Shown: positions 1-10,722 of the stretch, piece by piece
How positions within the stretch are numbered: the first letter of the stretch is position 1
Layout of the letters: each line of letters opens with the position of its first letter
Notes under the pieces: model-generated
The model's database searches: none
Told to the model about the DNA's origin: nothing
What the model saw: the letters and a program-made list of their open reading frames with translations, nothing else
Made by a program: the position numbers and the translations under genes
Assembly: GCA_943325485.2 (NCBI GenBank)
Contig: CALPPP020000008.1
Coordinates: 1 to 16,440 of the forward strand
Length of the DNA: 16,440 nt
Reading direction: 5' to 3'
Source: Rickettsia typhi
Lineage (GTDB): Bacteria; Pseudomonadota; Gammaproteobacteria; Burkholderiales; Burkholderiaceae_C

Positions 1-1101
1 CGCACGAGGGTGCGAGACCATGTCTGACAAAGCACTGCTGTAGCGTGGAACGCCGCGGCGAACCGCTTTCAAGAAGATGTCTTCACCCAGTTCGATCATG
101 CCCGGCATCATGGCGCTACCACCGGTGAGAACAATGCCTGATGAGAGAACTTCCTCGTAACCAGAGTCACGCAACACCTGTTGCACCAAAGAAAAAATTT
201 CTTCTATCCGCGGCTCAATCACACCAGCCAAGTTTTGTCGACTGAGCATTCTCGGACCCCTGTCGCCCAGCCCAGGCACCTCGACTTGCACATTAGGGTC
301 AGCAAGCAGTTGTTTGGCAAAGCCAGACTCGACTTTGATGTCCTCAGCATCTTTGGTGGGTGTACGCAGAGCCATGGCGATATCGCTGGTAATCAAGTCA
401 CCGGCTATCGGAATCACTGCAGTGTGGCGAATGGCGCCATTGGTGAAGATGGCCACATCGGTGGTGCCTGCACCAATATCGACCAATGCCACACCAAGTT
501 CTCGCTCGTCTGCAGTGAGTACCGAATGACTGGAAGCCAAGGGGTTGAGCATGAGTTGCTCTACATCGAGTCCGCATCGACGCACACACTTGATGATATT
601 TTCTGCTGCACTCTGGGCGCCAGTGACGATGTGCACTTTCGCTTCCAATCGGATGCCACTCATGCCAATAGGTTCTTTGACATCATGGCCATCGATCACA
701 AATTCTTGGGGTTCGACCAAAAGCAGACGCTGATCGGTTGAAATATTGATGGCTTTGGCCGTCTCAACCACTCTCGCGACATCGGCTGCAGTGACCTCGT
801 GGTCTTTGACAGCCACCATGCCATGTGAATTCATACCGCGTATATGGCTGCCTGTGATACCGGTGTAGACACGCGTGATCTTGCAGTCGGCCATCAACTC
901 CGCTTCTTTCAATGCCTGCTGAATGCTTTGAACGGTGGCATCGATATTGACGACCACTCCTCGCTTTAATCCGCTGCTTGGTGCTATGCCAAATCCGGCG
1001 AGCTTTAACTCCGCCCCAGGCAATACCTCGGCAACCACCACCATCACTTTGCTGGTGCCGATATCTAAACCCACTACCAAATCTTTGTACTCTTTTGCCA
1101 T
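1..1101 (-). CDS. ftsA: Cell division protein FtsA (3' end cut off by the window)
   Basis: FtsA is the actin-like ATPase that anchors FtsZ filaments to the inner membrane and recruits later divisome proteins. The frame stays open from the ATG at 1101 to the window edge, giving 367 residues; family members are about 410-420, so the missing part should hold the C-terminal linker and membrane-targeting amphipathic helix. Visible motifs are the phosphate-1 loop GLDIGTSKV (residues 11-19), the phosphate-2 loop VDIGAGTTDVAIF (207-219) and the adenosine motif GIVLTGGSAMMPG (322-334). The start has a good ribosome binding site (AGAGG, 5 bases upstream) and lies 16 bases after the ftsQ stop. The truncation is an artefact of the window, not a lesion. 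ftsZ would be expected next in this gene order but cannot be seen. Confidence 0.97.
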   Translation of the reverse strand, partial: MAKEYKDLVVGLDIGTSKVMVVVAEVLPGAELKLAGFGIAPSSGLKRGVVVNIDATVQSIQQALKEAELMADCKITRVYTGITGSHIRGMNSHGMVAVKDHEVTAADVARVVETAKAINISTDQRLLLVEPQEFVIDGHDVKEPIGMSGIRLEAKVHIVTGAQSAAENIIKCVRRCGLDVEQLMLNPLASSHSVLTADERELGVALVDIGAGTTDVAIFTNGAIRHTAVIPIAGDLITSDIAMALRTPTKDAEDIKVESGFAKQLLADPNVQVEVPGLGDRGPRMLSRQNLAGVIEPRIEEIFSLVQQVLRDSGYEEVLSSGIVLTGGSAMMPGMIELGEDIFLKAVRRGVPRYSSALSDMVSHPRA

Positions 1102-1117
1102 GGAAACCTCTGTGTGT

Positions 1118-1921
1118 TTACCTTGTTGTTGATGTCAGCGTACTTACCCCGCGCAGGCGCAAGGCGTAACCATTCACGTGTCGCAAATCTGCCGCTTCCA
1201 GCGCCTGTGTTTGCCGGCCAAATCTTTGCGCGACCTGATCCAAGGTGAGTGTCATGCGCTCAACGCGCACCAGCACTTCATCGCTTGTGCCACGACCCAA
1301 CTCAATTTGCGCGCCACTTTTTAGCTCTGCGCGCCAGCTACCGCGTGCGGTGAGTTCTAAGCCTTTCATTTGCAACTGTAGTTTTCCCAATTCGGGTTTC
1401 AACAATTCATACATTCGCAAAACTTGTGCAGACTCTGAATCTGGACCACTTAAGCGGGGTAAGTTTTCATCGTCTAATTCGCCAAAATTTGCGCTGAAGA
1501 CTTCACCCTGACGGTTAAGCAAACGTGAGTCAGCGTCATGTCCCCAAAATGCTGCTGGTTGATGCTCTTCAAGTTCAACGCTGAGTCGGTTTGGAAACTC
1601 GCGTCTGACCAAGGCATGCCTCACCCAAGGAACATTTTCAAAAGTGGCTCGCGCTTGTTCCAAGTCAACAGTGAAAAAACTGCCGCGCAACCGTGGAACA
1701 ACATTGGCTCTTAAAGTGACAGCATTGTTATGCCTCACATCACCTTGTACCGAAATGGCAGACAGAGCAAACACGGGGTGTCGAATGACCCACCACAACA
1801 AGGCACTCACCAGCACCACGCTAAAAGTCACCATCAGAATGACACTTGTGATGTTCATCAATCGAATATCCAACGCAACTGGCGTCTCATCGCTCATGTG
1901 CATGGCATTTCTGGCTTTCAT
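1118..1921 (-). CDS. ftsQ: Cell division protein FtsQ
   Basis: FtsQ is a bitopic inner-membrane protein that binds FtsL and FtsB and links early and late divisome parts. With the ATG at 1921 it is 267 residues, near the E. coli length of 276. A short cytoplasmic N terminus precedes one membrane segment (about residues 24-45, ending LLWWV). A POTRA domain follows (about 48-118, containing [10 protein letters not shown] and [16 protein letters not shown]), then the beta domain. The start is chosen because its ATG overlaps the ddl stop as ATGA, with a weak GGTGG upstream. An in-frame TTG at 1978 would give 286 residues but intrudes far into ddl; ATGs at 1903 and 1897 are also possible and would leave the membrane segment intact. 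Confidence 0.95.
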   Translation of the reverse strand: MKARNAMHMSDETPVALDIRLMNITSVILMVTFSVVLVSALLWWVIRHPVFALSAISVQGDVRHNNAVTLRANVVPRLRGSFFTVDLEQARATFENVPWVRHALVRREFPNRLSVELEEHQPAAFWGHDADSRLLNRQGEVFSANFGELDDENLPRLSGPDSESAQVLRMYELLKPELGKLQLQMKGLELTARGSWRAELKSGAQIELGRGTSDEVLVRVERMTLTLDQVAQRFGRQTQALEAADLRHVNGYALRLRGVSTLTSTTR

Positions 1922-2892
1922 TGCTTGGCCACCGCTTTTCGCGAATCCAAGCTCGCGTTTGACAAAATCATGATACAAAGCTGGGGGTATGAAATCCCAG
2001 CAGCCAACGCTGACATGGGTACCAGTGAGTGGCTGGTCATTCCTGGGCTGGTATTCATTTCAAGAAGAAATGGCTGACGATCGCTTGCACGAACCATGAT
2101 GTCCGCTCTGCCCCAACCACGACAACCCAAAGCACGGTAGGCAGCCACACTCAAAGCCTGAATTGTTTTTTCCTCATCTGCAGCTAAGCCACTTGGACAA
2201 AGATAGCTGACATCATCTGTGAAGTATTTGTTTTGATAGTCATAAGCCCCCTGAGGGGCCACAATTTTCACCACAGGCAAGGCTTTGGCACTGTCGCCTT
2301 GACCAATGACGGGGCATGTAAGCTCCTCGCCCTCAATGAACATCTCGCACAACAAGTCGGGATCATGGCTTGTCGCGAGTGCAATGGCTTGGGCAAGTTG
2401 CGCTTCATGCACGACTTTGGTCACGCCTATGGAAGAACCTTCATGCGGTGGTTTGACAATCAACGGCAACCCCAGTTGCTTGCTGATATGGCTAATCTTT
2501 TCGGGTGTTTGCTCATTCGGCGGTAACCAAATGGATGGGGGTGTTGACAAATGCTCAGCTCGCCACAGGCGCTTGGTCATTTGTTTATCCATGGCGATGG
2601 CAGAGGCCATCACACCTGAACCTGTGTAAGGAATTCCCATCAACTCCAAAGCACCCTGTACCGTGCCATCTTCGCCATGTCGGCCATGCAAGGCAATAAA
2701 TGCATGGGTGTATTGCTGGGTTTTCAGTTGCTCCAATGGGAGTTGCGATGGATCAAATGCGCTTGCATTGACACCCAGTGATTGCAATGCGCCCAACACG
2801 CCTTGGCCCGATAAAAGAGAAATTGCTCGCTCAGCGGAGCTTCCACCCATCAAGACAGCGACTTTACTCATGGCGATGTCAAAGCTACTCAT
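1918..2892 (-). CDS. ddl: D-alanine--D-alanine ligase (DdlB type)
   Basis: This cytoplasmic ATP-grasp ligase joins two D-Ala molecules into the dipeptide that MurF uses. From the ATG at 2892 it has 324 residues. Motifs in order: [14 protein letters not shown] near the N terminus (residues 16-29, with the conserved Glu), [12 protein letters not shown] (69-80), the ATP-binding loop [10 protein letters not shown] (151-160), the omega-loop region [12 protein letters not shown], and [15 protein letters not shown] (278-292, substrate and Mg binding). The chosen start overlaps the murC stop as ATGA. The ATG at 2871 ([10 protein letters not shown]) is an alternative that matches the E. coli N terminus more closely. 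Its place between murC and ftsQ matches ddlB in other proteobacterial dcw clusters. murB does not lie between murC and ddl. Confidence 0.97.
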   Translation of the reverse strand: MSSFDIAMSKVAVLMGGSSAERAISLLSGQGVLGALQSLGVNASAFDPSQLPLEQLKTQQYTHAFIALHGRHGEDGTVQGALELMGIPYTGSGVMASAIAMDKQMTKRLWRAEHLSTPPSIWLPPNEQTPEKISHISKQLGLPLIVKPPHEGSSIGVTKVVHEAQLAQAIALATSHDPDLLCEMFIEGEELTCPVIGQGDSAKALPVVKIVAPQGAYDYQNKYFTDDVSYLCPSGLAADEEKTIQALSVAAYRALGCRGWGRADIMVRASDRQPFLLEMNTSPGMTSHSLVPMSALAAGISYPQLCIMILSNASLDSRKAVAKQ

Positions 2893-4316
2893 GCGCTGAC
2901 CACTTTCAACGTAGTCCTGTTCGCACAATTTTCAATCACCATGATGGGCACTGAGCCAATGGATCCAGCGCCCATGCACATCACCACATCACCGTCACAG
3001 GCGTTGTTAACCACCAAGTCGCAAAGTCCATTTAAGTCTTGGGCAAACACCAGTTGCTGTTGTCCAGCAACACGCACTGCGTGGGCCAGTGAACGTCCAT
3101 CTGCTGAGGCAATCGGCGCTTCGCCTGCTGAATAAACTTCTGTCAGCCACAGTACATCGACTTTCTGAAGTACAGCCACAAAGTCCTCAAAACAATCGCG
3201 GGTTCTGCTGAAACGGTGTGGCTGGAACGCCAAGACCAAGCGACGTCCAGGAAAAGCGCCTCGTGCTGCTGCAATTGTTGCGTCCAATTCAACGGGGTGA
3301 TGTCCATAGTCTTCTATCAGTGTGAAATACCCACCCGCTTTTGCTGCAATTTCCCCATGCTGTTGAAATCGTCGTCCCACGCCACTGAAGTTTGCCAATG
3401 CTTTGACAACAGCAACATCTGGCACATTCAACTCCACCGCGATGGCAATAGCCGCTAATGCGTTGAGTACGTTGTGTACGCCTGGTAGGTTCAAGACAAT
3501 GTGCATATCAGGCAAAGTCACGCCGTTGCTTCGCTGGACAGTGAAATGCATACGCGCGCCTTCAGCGCGAACATCAACGGCTCGGACCTGGGCCTTTTCT
3601 GATAAGCCGTATGAAGTAATAGGTCTTGAAACTTGCGACAAGAGACTATTGACCACTGGATCGTCTATGCACAACACTGCTGCACCATAAAAAGGCATTC
3701 GGTGTAGGAACTCAATGAAAGCAGATTTCAATTGATTGAAATCATGCCCATAGGTTTCCATGTGGTCTGCATCTATATTCGTGACCACCGACATGATGGG
3801 ACTCAGGTTCAAAAAGGAAGCGTCCGATTCATCAGCTTCGACCACGATGTAATCCCCTGCCCCTAGTTTGGCATTGGCACCTGCGCTGATGAGACGACCT
3901 CCAATGACGAAAGTCGGGTCTAAGCCTGCTTGGGCCAACACACTGGCCACCAAACTGGTGGTGGTTGTTTTTCCATGTGTTCCCGCTATGGCAATGCCTT
4001 GCTTGAGTCGCATCAATTCTGCGAGCATGACGGCTCTTGGAACGACGGGTATCAGTTTTTGGTGTGCCGCAATGACTTCTGGGTTATCTGATTGAACAGC
4101 AGTCGATGTCACCACTGCATCTGCGCCTGCTATGTTGAGCGCGGCATGCCCGACTTGGGTTTGAATGCCCAGCGCAGAGAGTCGTTGCAAGACGGGACCG
4201 TCTGACAAATCGGAGCCAGACACTTTGTAACCAAGGTTATGCAGTATTTCGGCGATGCCACTCATGCCTGCACCGCCAATACCCACAAAATGAACATGAC
4301 TGATGGCATGCTTCAT
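2889..4316 (-). CDS. murC: UDP-N-acetylmuramate--L-alanine ligase MurC
   Basis: MurC adds L-Ala to UDP-MurNAc with ATP, the first step of stem peptide assembly in the cytoplasm. The protein has 475 residues (E. coli 491). The N-terminal Rossmann domain begins [17 protein letters not shown] (residues 9-25). The ATP loop [10 protein letters not shown] is at 112-121, ADESDASF at 161-168, the [11 protein letters not shown] hinge region near 279-289, DYGHHPVE at 336-343, and [11 protein letters not shown] at 364-374. The His and Arg in DYGHHP and FQPHRFSRT are typical MurC signatures that separate it from Mpl and the other Mur ligases. Its ATG overlaps the murG stop as ATGA, with GAGGTG 5 bases upstream as ribosome binding site. 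Confidence 0.98.
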   Translation of the reverse strand: MKHAISHVHFVGIGGAGMSGIAEILHNLGYKVSGSDLSDGPVLQRLSALGIQTQVGHAALNIAGADAVVTSTAVQSDNPEVIAAHQKLIPVVPRAVMLAELMRLKQGIAIAGTHGKTTTTSLVASVLAQAGLDPTFVIGGRLISAGANAKLGAGDYIVVEADESDASFLNLSPIMSVVTNIDADHMETYGHDFNQLKSAFIEFLHRMPFYGAAVLCIDDPVVNSLLSQVSRPITSYGLSEKAQVRAVDVRAEGARMHFTVQRSNGVTLPDMHIVLNLPGVHNVLNALAAIAIAVELNVPDVAVVKALANFSGVGRRFQQHGEIAAKAGGYFTLIEDYGHHPVELDATIAAARGAFPGRRLVLAFQPHRFSRTRDCFEDFVAVLQKVDVLWLTEVYSAGEAPIASADGRSLAHAVRVAGQQQLVFAQDLNGLCDLVVNNACDGDVVMCMGAGSIGSVPIMVIENCANRTTLKVVSA

Positions 4317-5380
4317 TGCAGCACCTCGTTACATGCCTGCGCGACCTGCTCGGCCGCATTGGTTTTCCTTAATTCATAAGCCCTCTTGGCCACCTCCAGC
4401 AGTTTGTCTCTGCTCAGAGCTTGCAACTGACTTGCAAGCATTTGGGGCGCTAAGGTGTTTTGTGGTGTCAACCACGCTGCACCATGTTCTGAAAGAAACT
4501 TGGCATTCATGGTTTGGTGGTCATCCACTGCGAAAGGAAATGGCACTAACAATGCGGCCACACCAACAGCCGAAAGTTCTGTGACCGTGCTCGCACCTGA
4601 TCGGCATATCACCAGATCAGCTTGTGCCATGGCTTGTGCTGGGTTATCTATGAATGCAGTGAGTTCTGCTTCTACGCCAGCTTGTGCATAGGCTTGTTCT
4701 AAATCCTTTAAATGTTTTTCACCACCTTGGTGCAATACGCTTGGGCGATCTTCAACAGGTAACAAGGCAAGCGCTTGGGGAACAACTGCATTGATTGCCT
4801 GTGCACCCAAACTTCCACCCATGACCACCACCCGCAAGGGTCCTGCTCTTCCTGCAAACCTTTGTGCAGGTTCGGCTTGGTTTAAAAATTCTGCACGCAG
4901 TGGGTTACCCACCCACTCGGCTTTGGGCAAGGCATGGGGGAAGCTGCTAAAGACCCGATGTGAAATTTTGGCAAGCCATTGGTTGGCCATTCCAGCAACT
5001 GCATTTTGTTCATGCAATATCAAAGGTCGACCACTTACCACGCCCATCAACCCACCTGGAAATGTGATGTAACCGCCAAGACCCACCAACACATCAGGCT
5101 GCAGGCGTCTGATCAATTGCAAACTTTGTATGAATGCTTTCACCAGTCGCAAGGGCAACATCAACAAAGTGAAGATGCCTTTTCCACGGACACCACCAAA
5201 TCGCACTGCTTCGAATGCAAAGCCTTTGTCAGGAATCAGTTTTGACTCCATGCTGGGATGTGGTGCGCCCATCCAATGGACCTGCCAACCTTGCGCACGT
5301 AAAACTTCAGCAATGGCCAATCCCGGAAAGATATGCCCGCCTGTGCCGCCAGCCATGACCAATGCGGTGGGCATGCTCAT
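4313..5380 (-). CDS. murG: Lipid II synthase MurG (GlcNAc transferase)
   Basis: MurG is a GT-B glycosyltransferase on the cytoplasmic face of the membrane that adds GlcNAc from UDP-GlcNAc to lipid I. At 355 residues it equals the E. coli length. The N-terminal G-loop is [12 protein letters not shown] (residues 9-20), followed by [11 protein letters not shown] (100-110), [13 protein letters not shown] (122-134), the second G-loop [10 protein letters not shown] (188-197), and the UDP-GlcNAc motif [10 protein letters not shown] (259-268) running into the PF and DDHQTMNA segment (280-293). The start ATG overlaps the ftsW stop as ATGA and has a strong GGAGGT 5 bases upstream. Met3 (5374) is a less likely start. 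Confidence 0.98.
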   Translation of the reverse strand: MSMPTALVMAGGTGGHIFPGLAIAEVLRAQGWQVHWMGAPHPSMESKLIPDKGFAFEAVRFGGVRGKGIFTLLMLPLRLVKAFIQSLQLIRRLQPDVLVGLGGYITFPGGLMGVVSGRPLILHEQNAVAGMANQWLAKISHRVFSSFPHALPKAEWVGNPLRAEFLNQAEPAQRFAGRAGPLRVVVMGGSLGAQAINAVVPQALALLPVEDRPSVLHQGGEKHLKDLEQAYAQAGVEAELTAFIDNPAQAMAQADLVICRSGASTVTELSAVGVAALLVPFPFAVDDHQTMNAKFLSEHGAAWLTPQNTLAPQMLASQLQALSRDKLLEVAKRAYELRKTNAAEQVAQACNEVLQ

Positions 5381-6648
5381 ACACGACCTCCATGCATCAG
5401 GAGTCGGTTTTCATAATCCACACGCAGCACAACAGCCAAAGCAATGAGGTTAAGCAATATGGCTGATCCCCCATAACTCATCAATGGCAAAGTCAAGCCT
5501 TTGGTCGGTAAAGCGCCTAAGTTCACGCCCATATTGATAAAGGCTTGAAACCCAATCCAAATGCCCACACCCTGGGCTACCAATCCCGCAAATACGCGGT
5601 CCATGGCGATGGCTTGGCGTCCTATGAACATGATGCGCCGCGTCATCCACATGAATACGCCAATCAAGGTAACCACACCAATAAGTCCGAACTCCTCTCC
5701 AATCACTGCGAGTAAAAAGTCTGTGTGGGCCTCTGGTAACCAGTGCAGTTTTTCCACGCTGCCGCCTAAGCCAACCCCGAATATTTCTCCACGGCCAAAA
5801 GCGATCAGTGAGTGGGACAGTTGATAACCTTTGCCCAGGGCGTACTTTGCACTCCAAGGATCTAGGTAGGCAAAAATGCGTTCACGCCGCCATTCAGACA
5901 ATCCAATGATGAGGCTAAATGCGACCAACAAGACAAATGCAATCAATATGAACATTCGTGCATTGACACCGCCCAAAAACAATATCCCCATGGCAATCAC
6001 TGCAATCACCAGAAATGCACCCATATCGGGTTCTGCCAGCAGCAGTGAGCCCACAATTGCGATCGCCACACCCATGGGTGTCACAGCTGCAAAAAACTTT
6101 TCTTTGACATCCATTTTGCGAACCATGTAATTGGCTGCATACAAAAGAGTTCCGAATTTTGCTAATTCAGAGGGTTGAAAATTGAAAACACCTAGACTGA
6201 TCCAACGCCTTGCACCATTGATACTTTTTCCCATAAAGGGCAGTAGCACCACGATCAACAACACGATTGACACAATAAAGACCCAAGGTGCAGCTTTTTC
6301 CCATGTGTCCATTGAAATTTGAAAGACCAGCAAGGCGGCAATGAATCCAACACCCAGCGCGGCGGTATGGCGCACAAGATACTGAACTTGTGAAAAACCT
6401 GTGGAACGGGGACCATCGTTGAGTGCGATTGAGGCGGAATACACCATCACCAAGCCCCATATCAATAAGCCTGCTATCGCCCAAGCCAAGTTCTGATCGA
6501 ATGCTTTGATGCCTGCAGGTGCAGCACGTGTTCGTCCATATTCCCGTCCATGCACACGAACAGGCAGAGCGTCAGGCCCCTCTTTGGGCGCACTGCCAAA
6601 CCAGCTTCCCACGCGGTCTGCCCAATTCAAGAGTGCGCCATTGCTCAT
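5377..6648 (-). CDS. ftsW: Septal peptidoglycan glycosyltransferase FtsW (SEDS family)
   Basis: FtsW polymerises lipid II into glycan strands at the septum together with the transpeptidase FtsI. The product has 423 residues. About 50 polar cytoplasmic residues come first, then a run of hydrophobic segments consistent with the ten-helix SEDS fold, starting with [19 protein letters not shown]. Family signatures are FQPSELAKF (residues 157-165), [11 protein letters not shown] (205-215), [17 protein letters not shown] (272-288), [16 protein letters not shown] (304-319) and PLMSYGGSA (388-396). Asp310 in HTDF aligns with the catalytic Asp described for FtsW and RodA. Position next to murG and distance from any rod-shape gene favour FtsW over RodA. 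The ATG overlaps the murD stop as ATGA, with AGAGGGG 5 bases upstream. Confidence 0.97.
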   Translation of the reverse strand: MSNGALLNWADRVGSWFGSAPKEGPDALPVRVHGREYGRTRAAPAGIKAFDQNLAWAIAGLLIWGLVMVYSASIALNDGPRSTGFSQVQYLVRHTAALGVGFIAALLVFQISMDTWEKAAPWVFIVSIVLLIVVLLPFMGKSINGARRWISLGVFNFQPSELAKFGTLLYAANYMVRKMDVKEKFFAAVTPMGVAIAIVGSLLLAEPDMGAFLVIAVIAMGILFLGGVNARMFILIAFVLLVAFSLIIGLSEWRRERIFAYLDPWSAKYALGKGYQLSHSLIAFGRGEIFGVGLGGSVEKLHWLPEAHTDFLLAVIGEEFGLIGVVTLIGVFMWMTRRIMFIGRQAIAMDRVFAGLVAQGVGIWIGFQAFINMGVNLGALPTKGLTLPLMSYGGSAILLNLIALAVVLRVDYENRLLMHGGRV

Positions 6649-8129
6649 GCGTGCCCCTCTTCAAAAACCAGTGCGTGCACACATTCAGAGAAGATATTCC
6701 CACGCTCTTCATAGTTTTTGAACATGTCTAAGCTTGAACATGCGGGCGAAAGCAAAACAGTGTCGGCAGCTTGTGCTTGTTCGGTGGCTTTTGCTACCGC
6801 GTTGGCCATGTCTGCTGCGTGCAAAACGGGGAATTCAAGACCATTGAGAACTTGTTGAATATGTGGGGCGTCTTTACCCATCAAAACAACTGCTCGAGCG
6901 AATTTCCTTAGCGGTTCTACCAGTGGCACAAAGTCTTGGCCTTTGGCGTCCCCACCTAAGATAGCCACGATATTTTGATGTGTACCCAAGCTGTTCATGG
7001 CTGCCACTGTGGCGCCCACGTTGGTGCCCTTGCTGTCATCAACATATTCAATATCGTTGATCACAGCGACAGATTGCAATCGATGTGGCTCACCCTTGTA
7101 TTCACGCAGTGCATACAACATGGCTGCCATTGCTGCACCGCAAGTGCTTGCCAACGCAAGAGCCGCCAAACTGTTGATTGCATTGTGTTGCCCTCGAATG
7201 CGCAACGCATCAGATGGCATCAATCGCTGCAATTGGAGCGCTTCCTCAATAGACTTCTTGCCCTCTGTCTCGGGCACAGATGCTCGCACCAGCCAAGTCA
7301 TGCCATTGACATGCTCTAGGCCATAGTCGCCCGCATTCACAGGCACATCAGCACCAAAGGAAATGACTTGGCGTTTTTCTGATTTTTTCTTGGCTAAATC
7401 CTTGGGCAACAGTGCCGCAACGGATTCGTCATGCCGTGGCATCACCGCAATGGCATGATGACCATAAACTCGTGATTTTGCAGCGCCATAACTTTGCATA
7501 TCGGCATGCCAATCCAGATGGTCTTGTGTGAGATTCAACACACATGCAGCTGTTGGTTCAAATTGTGTTTCGCCATCAAGCTGAAAACTGGATAGCTCCA
7601 GCACCCATGCTTGTGGCAAATGCGCTAAATTTTCACGTAGCGTATCAAGCAAGGTTGGTCCTATGTTTCCAGCCATGGCCACTGTCATTCCTGCGCGCTT
7701 GAGCAGCAGTGAAGTCAGTGCGGTCACCGTGGTTTTTCCATTCGTTCCAGTGATAGCAACCACATGCGGTTGGTATGCCTGCTCTTTGGAAAGACAGTCC
7801 ATGGCATGCGCAAACAGGCTCAATTCCGTGCCGTGCCAAAGCCCTTTTTGCTGGGCTGCCATCCATACTGGTTCGACTTGTGCAGGTGATAAACCTGGAC
7901 TCTTAAACACGCCCCTTATCGATTCGTCATCAAGCAAGGCTGCAATAAACGAACCATGAACAAATGTGGCATCGATGTTTTCGAGATGCATCGTTGCCAA
8001 ACATGGCGGTTTTTCACGGGTGTCCACCACAGTCACTTTGGCACCTTGCGACGCACACCAACGAACCATAGCCAAGCCAGACTCACCTAAGCCTAAAACC
8101 AATATGTGAAGGTCTGCCAGTGTCTTCAT
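6645..8129 (-). CDS. murD: UDP-N-acetylmuramoyl-L-alanine--D-glutamate ligase MurD
   Basis: MurD adds D-Glu to UDP-MurNAc-L-Ala. From the ATG at 8129 it has 494 residues, against about 440 in E. coli. Part of the extra length is a charged stretch in the central domain (about 240-310, with [10 protein letters not shown]). Motifs: [13 protein letters not shown] (residues 12-24), ATP loop GTNGKTTVT (128-136), LELSSFQLD (178-186), [10 protein letters not shown] (199-208), Lys218 in AAKSRVY (likely carbamylated), [12 protein letters not shown] (312-323), [11 protein letters not shown] (364-374) and [16 protein letters not shown] (462-477). The start sits 2 bases after the mraY stop and has no good Shine-Dalgarno sequence, so reinitiation by ribosomes finishing mraY is likely. 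An in-frame TTG at 8189 lies within mraY and is rejected. Confidence 0.97.
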   Translation of the reverse strand: MKTLADLHILVLGLGESGLAMVRWCASQGAKVTVVDTREKPPCLATMHLENIDATFVHGSFIAALLDDESIRGVFKSPGLSPAQVEPVWMAAQQKGLWHGTELSLFAHAMDCLSKEQAYQPHVVAITGTNGKTTVTALTSLLLKRAGMTVAMAGNIGPTLLDTLRENLAHLPQAWVLELSSFQLDGETQFEPTAACVLNLTQDHLDWHADMQSYGAAKSRVYGHHAIAVMPRHDESVAALLPKDLAKKKSEKRQVISFGADVPVNAGDYGLEHVNGMTWLVRASVPETEGKKSIEEALQLQRLMPSDALRIRGQHNAINSLAALALASTCGAAMAAMLYALREYKGEPHRLQSVAVINDIEYVDDSKGTNVGATVAAMNSLGTHQNIVAILGGDAKGQDFVPLVEPLRKFARAVVLMGKDAPHIQQVLNGLEFPVLHAADMANAVAKATEQAQAADTVLLSPACSSLDMFKNYEERGNIFSECVHALVFEEGHA

Positions 8130-8131
8130 GA

Positions 8132-9310
8132 TCAGCGTAACTTCAGTGTAGAAAGACCTACCAAACACAACAGCATGGTGATGATCCAAAATCTAACGAC
8201 GACCTGTGTTTCTTTCCAACCAGATTTTTCAAAATGGTGATGCAAAGGGGCCATTTTCAAGATGCGTCTGCCCTCACCATATTTGCGTTTGGTGTATTTA
8301 AAGTAACTGACTTGCAACATCACCGAGACAGCTTCTGCAACGAAGATGCCACCCATGATGGCAAGCACAATTTCTTGCCTGACGATGACAGCAATAGTGC
8401 CCAGAGCGGCACCCAAACCCAAAGCACCTACATCACCCATAAAGACTTGAGCGGGATGTGTGTTGAACCACAAAAAGGCCAATCCAGCGCCGGCCATGGC
8501 TGAGCAAAACACCAACAACTCACCTGCGCCAGGAATATGAGGAAAGAATAAATAACGTGAATACACAGCAGAACCTGTGACATAGGCAAAGACACCCAGT
8601 GCAGATCCCACCATGACCACAGGCATGATGGCCAAGCCATCTAGCCCATCCGTCAAATTGACTGCATTGCTAGAACCTACGATCACCACATAGGTCAACC
8701 CTACAAAACCAAGTACGCCTAATGGGTAGCTGATTTCTTTAAAGAAGGGCAACAGCAAACCTGCTTTAGGCGGCAAGTTGACATCAAAGCCTGAACGCAC
8801 CCAACTGTAAAAAAGTTCCATCACACGCAGGTTGCTGACCTCTGAAATGCTGAATACCAAGTAGAGTGCAGCCAGCAAGCCAATGATGGATTGCCAAAGG
8901 TATTTTTCGCCAGAAGGCATTCCCTCTGGGTCTTTTCGCACGACTTTGCGCCAATCGTCGACCCATCCTATGACTCCAAAGCCCAAAGTGACCAACAACA
9001 CAATCCACACAAATCGGTTGGATAAATCTACCCACAGCAAGGTAGACAAAGCAATAGCAAGCAATATCAGTACGCCTCCCATGGTGGGCGTGCCCGATTT
9101 CACAAGGTGCGCCTCAACACCGTAGCCTCTGATGGGTTGTCCAATTTTGAGCTGTGTCAATTTGCGAATCACTGCGGGGCCCGCAATCAAGCCGATCAAG
9201 AGCGCAGTCATGGCAGCCATCACTGCCCTGAAGGTAAGGTATTGAAATACGCGCAAATACCCATAATCTGGCGATATGGCCTGCAGCCACTGGGCCAAGC
9301 TCAAGAACAT
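8132..9310 (-). CDS. mraY: Phospho-N-acetylmuramoyl-pentapeptide-transferase MraY
   Basis: MraY transfers phospho-MurNAc-pentapeptide to undecaprenyl phosphate, making lipid I; it is a polytopic inner-membrane enzyme. It has 392 residues, longer than the 360 of E. coli; part of the extra length lies around residues 172-205, as I recall for Burkholderiales relatives. Signatures: [13 protein letters not shown] (71-83), the Mg-binding pair in GWVDDWRK (Asp118, Asp119), [15 protein letters not shown] (213-227), [11 protein letters not shown] (290-300, Asp293) and [13 protein letters not shown] (353-365). The start overlaps the end of murF by 10 bases, and a near-perfect ribosome binding site lies inside the last murF codons, so this gene may be translated partly on its own. 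Confidence 0.98.
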   Translation of the reverse strand: MFLSLAQWLQAISPDYGYLRVFQYLTFRAVMAAMTALLIGLIAGPAVIRKLTQLKIGQPIRGYGVEAHLVKSGTPTMGGVLILLAIALSTLLWVDLSNRFVWIVLLVTLGFGVIGWVDDWRKVVRKDPEGMPSGEKYLWQSIIGLLAALYLVFSISEVSNLRVMELFYSWVRSGFDVNLPPKAGLLLPFFKEISYPLGVLGFVGLTYVVIVGSSNAVNLTDGLDGLAIMPVVMVGSALGVFAYVTGSAVYSRYLFFPHIPGAGELLVFCSAMAGAGLAFLWFNTHPAQVFMGDVGALGLGAALGTIAVIVRQEIVLAIMGGIFVAEAVSVMLQVSYFKYTKRKYGEGRRILKMAPLHHHFEKSGWKETQVVVRFWIITMLLCLVGLSTLKLR

Positions 9311-10722
9311 GGGACCTCCTTGGAATGGGGAGAAGGTGAGTGGCTGTTAACCCAAGTCTGAATGGCCTGCACCACACGCTCCATACGCATGAAGCGAGAT
9401 CCTTTGACCAGCACAGTTCCCACCATAGGTAATCTGGCTTGTACCTGTGCATACACCTCATCGATAGATTGACAGTGCTTTGCATTGGAAAACGCCTTGG
9501 CTGTGTCGCGGCTAAGCTCGCCTAAGGTGATGAGATGTTCAATACCACTGGCTTGCGCATAGCGTCCGACCTCGGCATGGAATTCTGCGCCTTGTGTCCC
9601 CACCTCGCCCATGTCACCCAGCACCAGTAAACGTGGTTGGGTTGATTGGGCCAAGACGTTGATGGCAGCGCGTACCGAGTCTGGGTTGGCGTTGTAGCTG
9701 TCATCGATCAACAGCAATTGGCGATCTCCCCAATTGAGAATGATGGAACGCGATCTGCCATTGACAGGTTTAAATGAAGCAATGCCCTGCTCAATGAATG
9801 CCAAAGGTACTTTTGCAGCAAGCGCACAGGCGATGGCTGCCAATGCATTGTGAACATTGTGCTCACCTGCCACCGACAAGCTGGTGGCCAGCTTTCCCTT
9901 GGGTGTTTGTACGCTGAGTTGCCACTGTTGATTCGACCATGCGCTATGGATCAATTGGACATCTGCTAAATCCGATCGTCCAAAACACATCACTTGTCTT
10001 GTTCCAGTTAACTTTCGCCAAACCTCTGTGTAACTATCCTCTGCTGGAAACACAGCGATGCCATTGGATGGCAATGCGGCAATCACTTCGCCGTTTTCAG
10101 CAGCGACTGCTTGCACGCTGTGCAGGAACTCTTGGTGTTCACGTTGTGCGTTATTGACCAATGCAATAGTTGGAGAAGCCAAACTGGCGAGTTCTGCAAT
10201 TTCTCCTGCATGGTTCATGCCCAACTCCACCACAGCACTTCGATGGTGGGCTTGCAATCGCAACAATGTAAGTGGCAGACCAATGGCATTATTGAAGTTT
10301 CCTTGGGTTGCCAGTGATTCATCGCCTTGCCATGCGCTCAATATGCTGGCAATCATCTGTGTGACGGTGGTCTTGCCATTGCTGCCCGTCACTGCAATCA
10401 AAGGAATTGAAAACTGGGAGCGCCAAGCATGAGAAAGCTCACCAAGTGCCTTCAATGTATCGGCCACCTCTAAGCCCATCAAGCCAGCTTCTTTCAACCC
10501 ATGGCCTGCAATGGCAGCACTAACACCTTGGCCATTAAGTTGACCTAAAAAGTCGTGCCCATCAAACCGATCGCCTTTCAATGCAATGAACAGATCACCT
10601 GGCAATAGGCTTCGGCTGTCGGTGTGGATGCGGGATATCTTGAGGCTTGGATCCCCAATCAGGCGACTATCGGGCAACCAAGCATGCAGTTGCCCCAATG
10701 AAGTGTGCAGATGCTGAGTCAT
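9301..10722 (-). CDS. murF: UDP-MurNAc-tripeptide--D-alanyl-D-alanine ligase MurF
   Basis: MurF adds D-Ala-D-Ala to the UDP-MurNAc-tripeptide, completing the cytoplasmic pentapeptide precursor. From the ATG at 10722 it has 473 residues (E. coli 452). Motifs: the N-terminal uridine-binding part with [16 protein letters not shown] (residues 35-50), ATP loop [11 protein letters not shown] (113-123), [51 protein letters not shown] and [10 protein letters not shown]. The start is chosen because the ATG overlaps the murE stop as ATGA and GGGGTGG lies 3 bases upstream. The in-frame ATG at 10734 would overlap that Shine-Dalgarno stretch and is less likely. Confidence 0.97.
   Translation of the reverse strand: MTQHLHTSLGQLHAWLPDSRLIGDPSLKISRIHTDSRSLLPGDLFIALKGDRFDGHDFLGQLNGQGVSAAIAGHGLKEAGLMGLEVADTLKALGELSHAWRSQFSIPLIAVTGSNGKTTVTQMIASILSAWQGDESLATQGNFNNAIGLPLTLLRLQAHHRSAVVELGMNHAGEIAELASLASPTIALVNNAQREHQEFLHSVQAVAAENGEVIAALPSNGIAVFPAEDSYTEVWRKLTGTRQVMCFGRSDLADVQLIHSAWSNQQWQLSVQTPKGKLATSLSVAGEHNVHNALAAIACALAAKVPLAFIEQGIASFKPVNGRSRSIILNWGDRQLLLIDDSYNANPDSVRAAINVLAQSTQPRLLVLGDMGEVGTQGAEFHAEVGRYAQASGIEHLITLGELSRDTAKAFSNAKHCQSIDEVYAQVQARLPMVGTVLVKGSRFMRMERVVQAIQTWVNSHSPSPHSKEVPCS
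9314..9321 (-). promoter_or_regulatory. Strong ribosome binding site for mraY inside murF
   Basis: On the minus strand these bases read AAGGAGGT, near-perfectly complementary to the 16S rRNA 3' end, with the GGAGG core 4 bases before the mraY ATG. The site encodes Lys-Glu-Val in the last codons of murF. It fixes the mraY start at 9310. Confidence 0.85.

Noticed and set aside
181..741. Plus-strand open frame of 186 codons opposite ftsA
   Set aside because: Fully antisense to ftsA, which shows intact ATPase motifs across the same stretch. The product resembles no family I know.
1..1101. Short FtsA lacking its C-terminal membrane-targeting helix
   Set aside because: The reading frame runs off the window edge without a stop; the loss is due to the window boundary.
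2889..2892. Absence of murB between murC and ddl
   Set aside because: Many beta- and gammaproteobacterial dcw clusters lack murB at this site and carry it elsewhere, so this is not a deletion signal.
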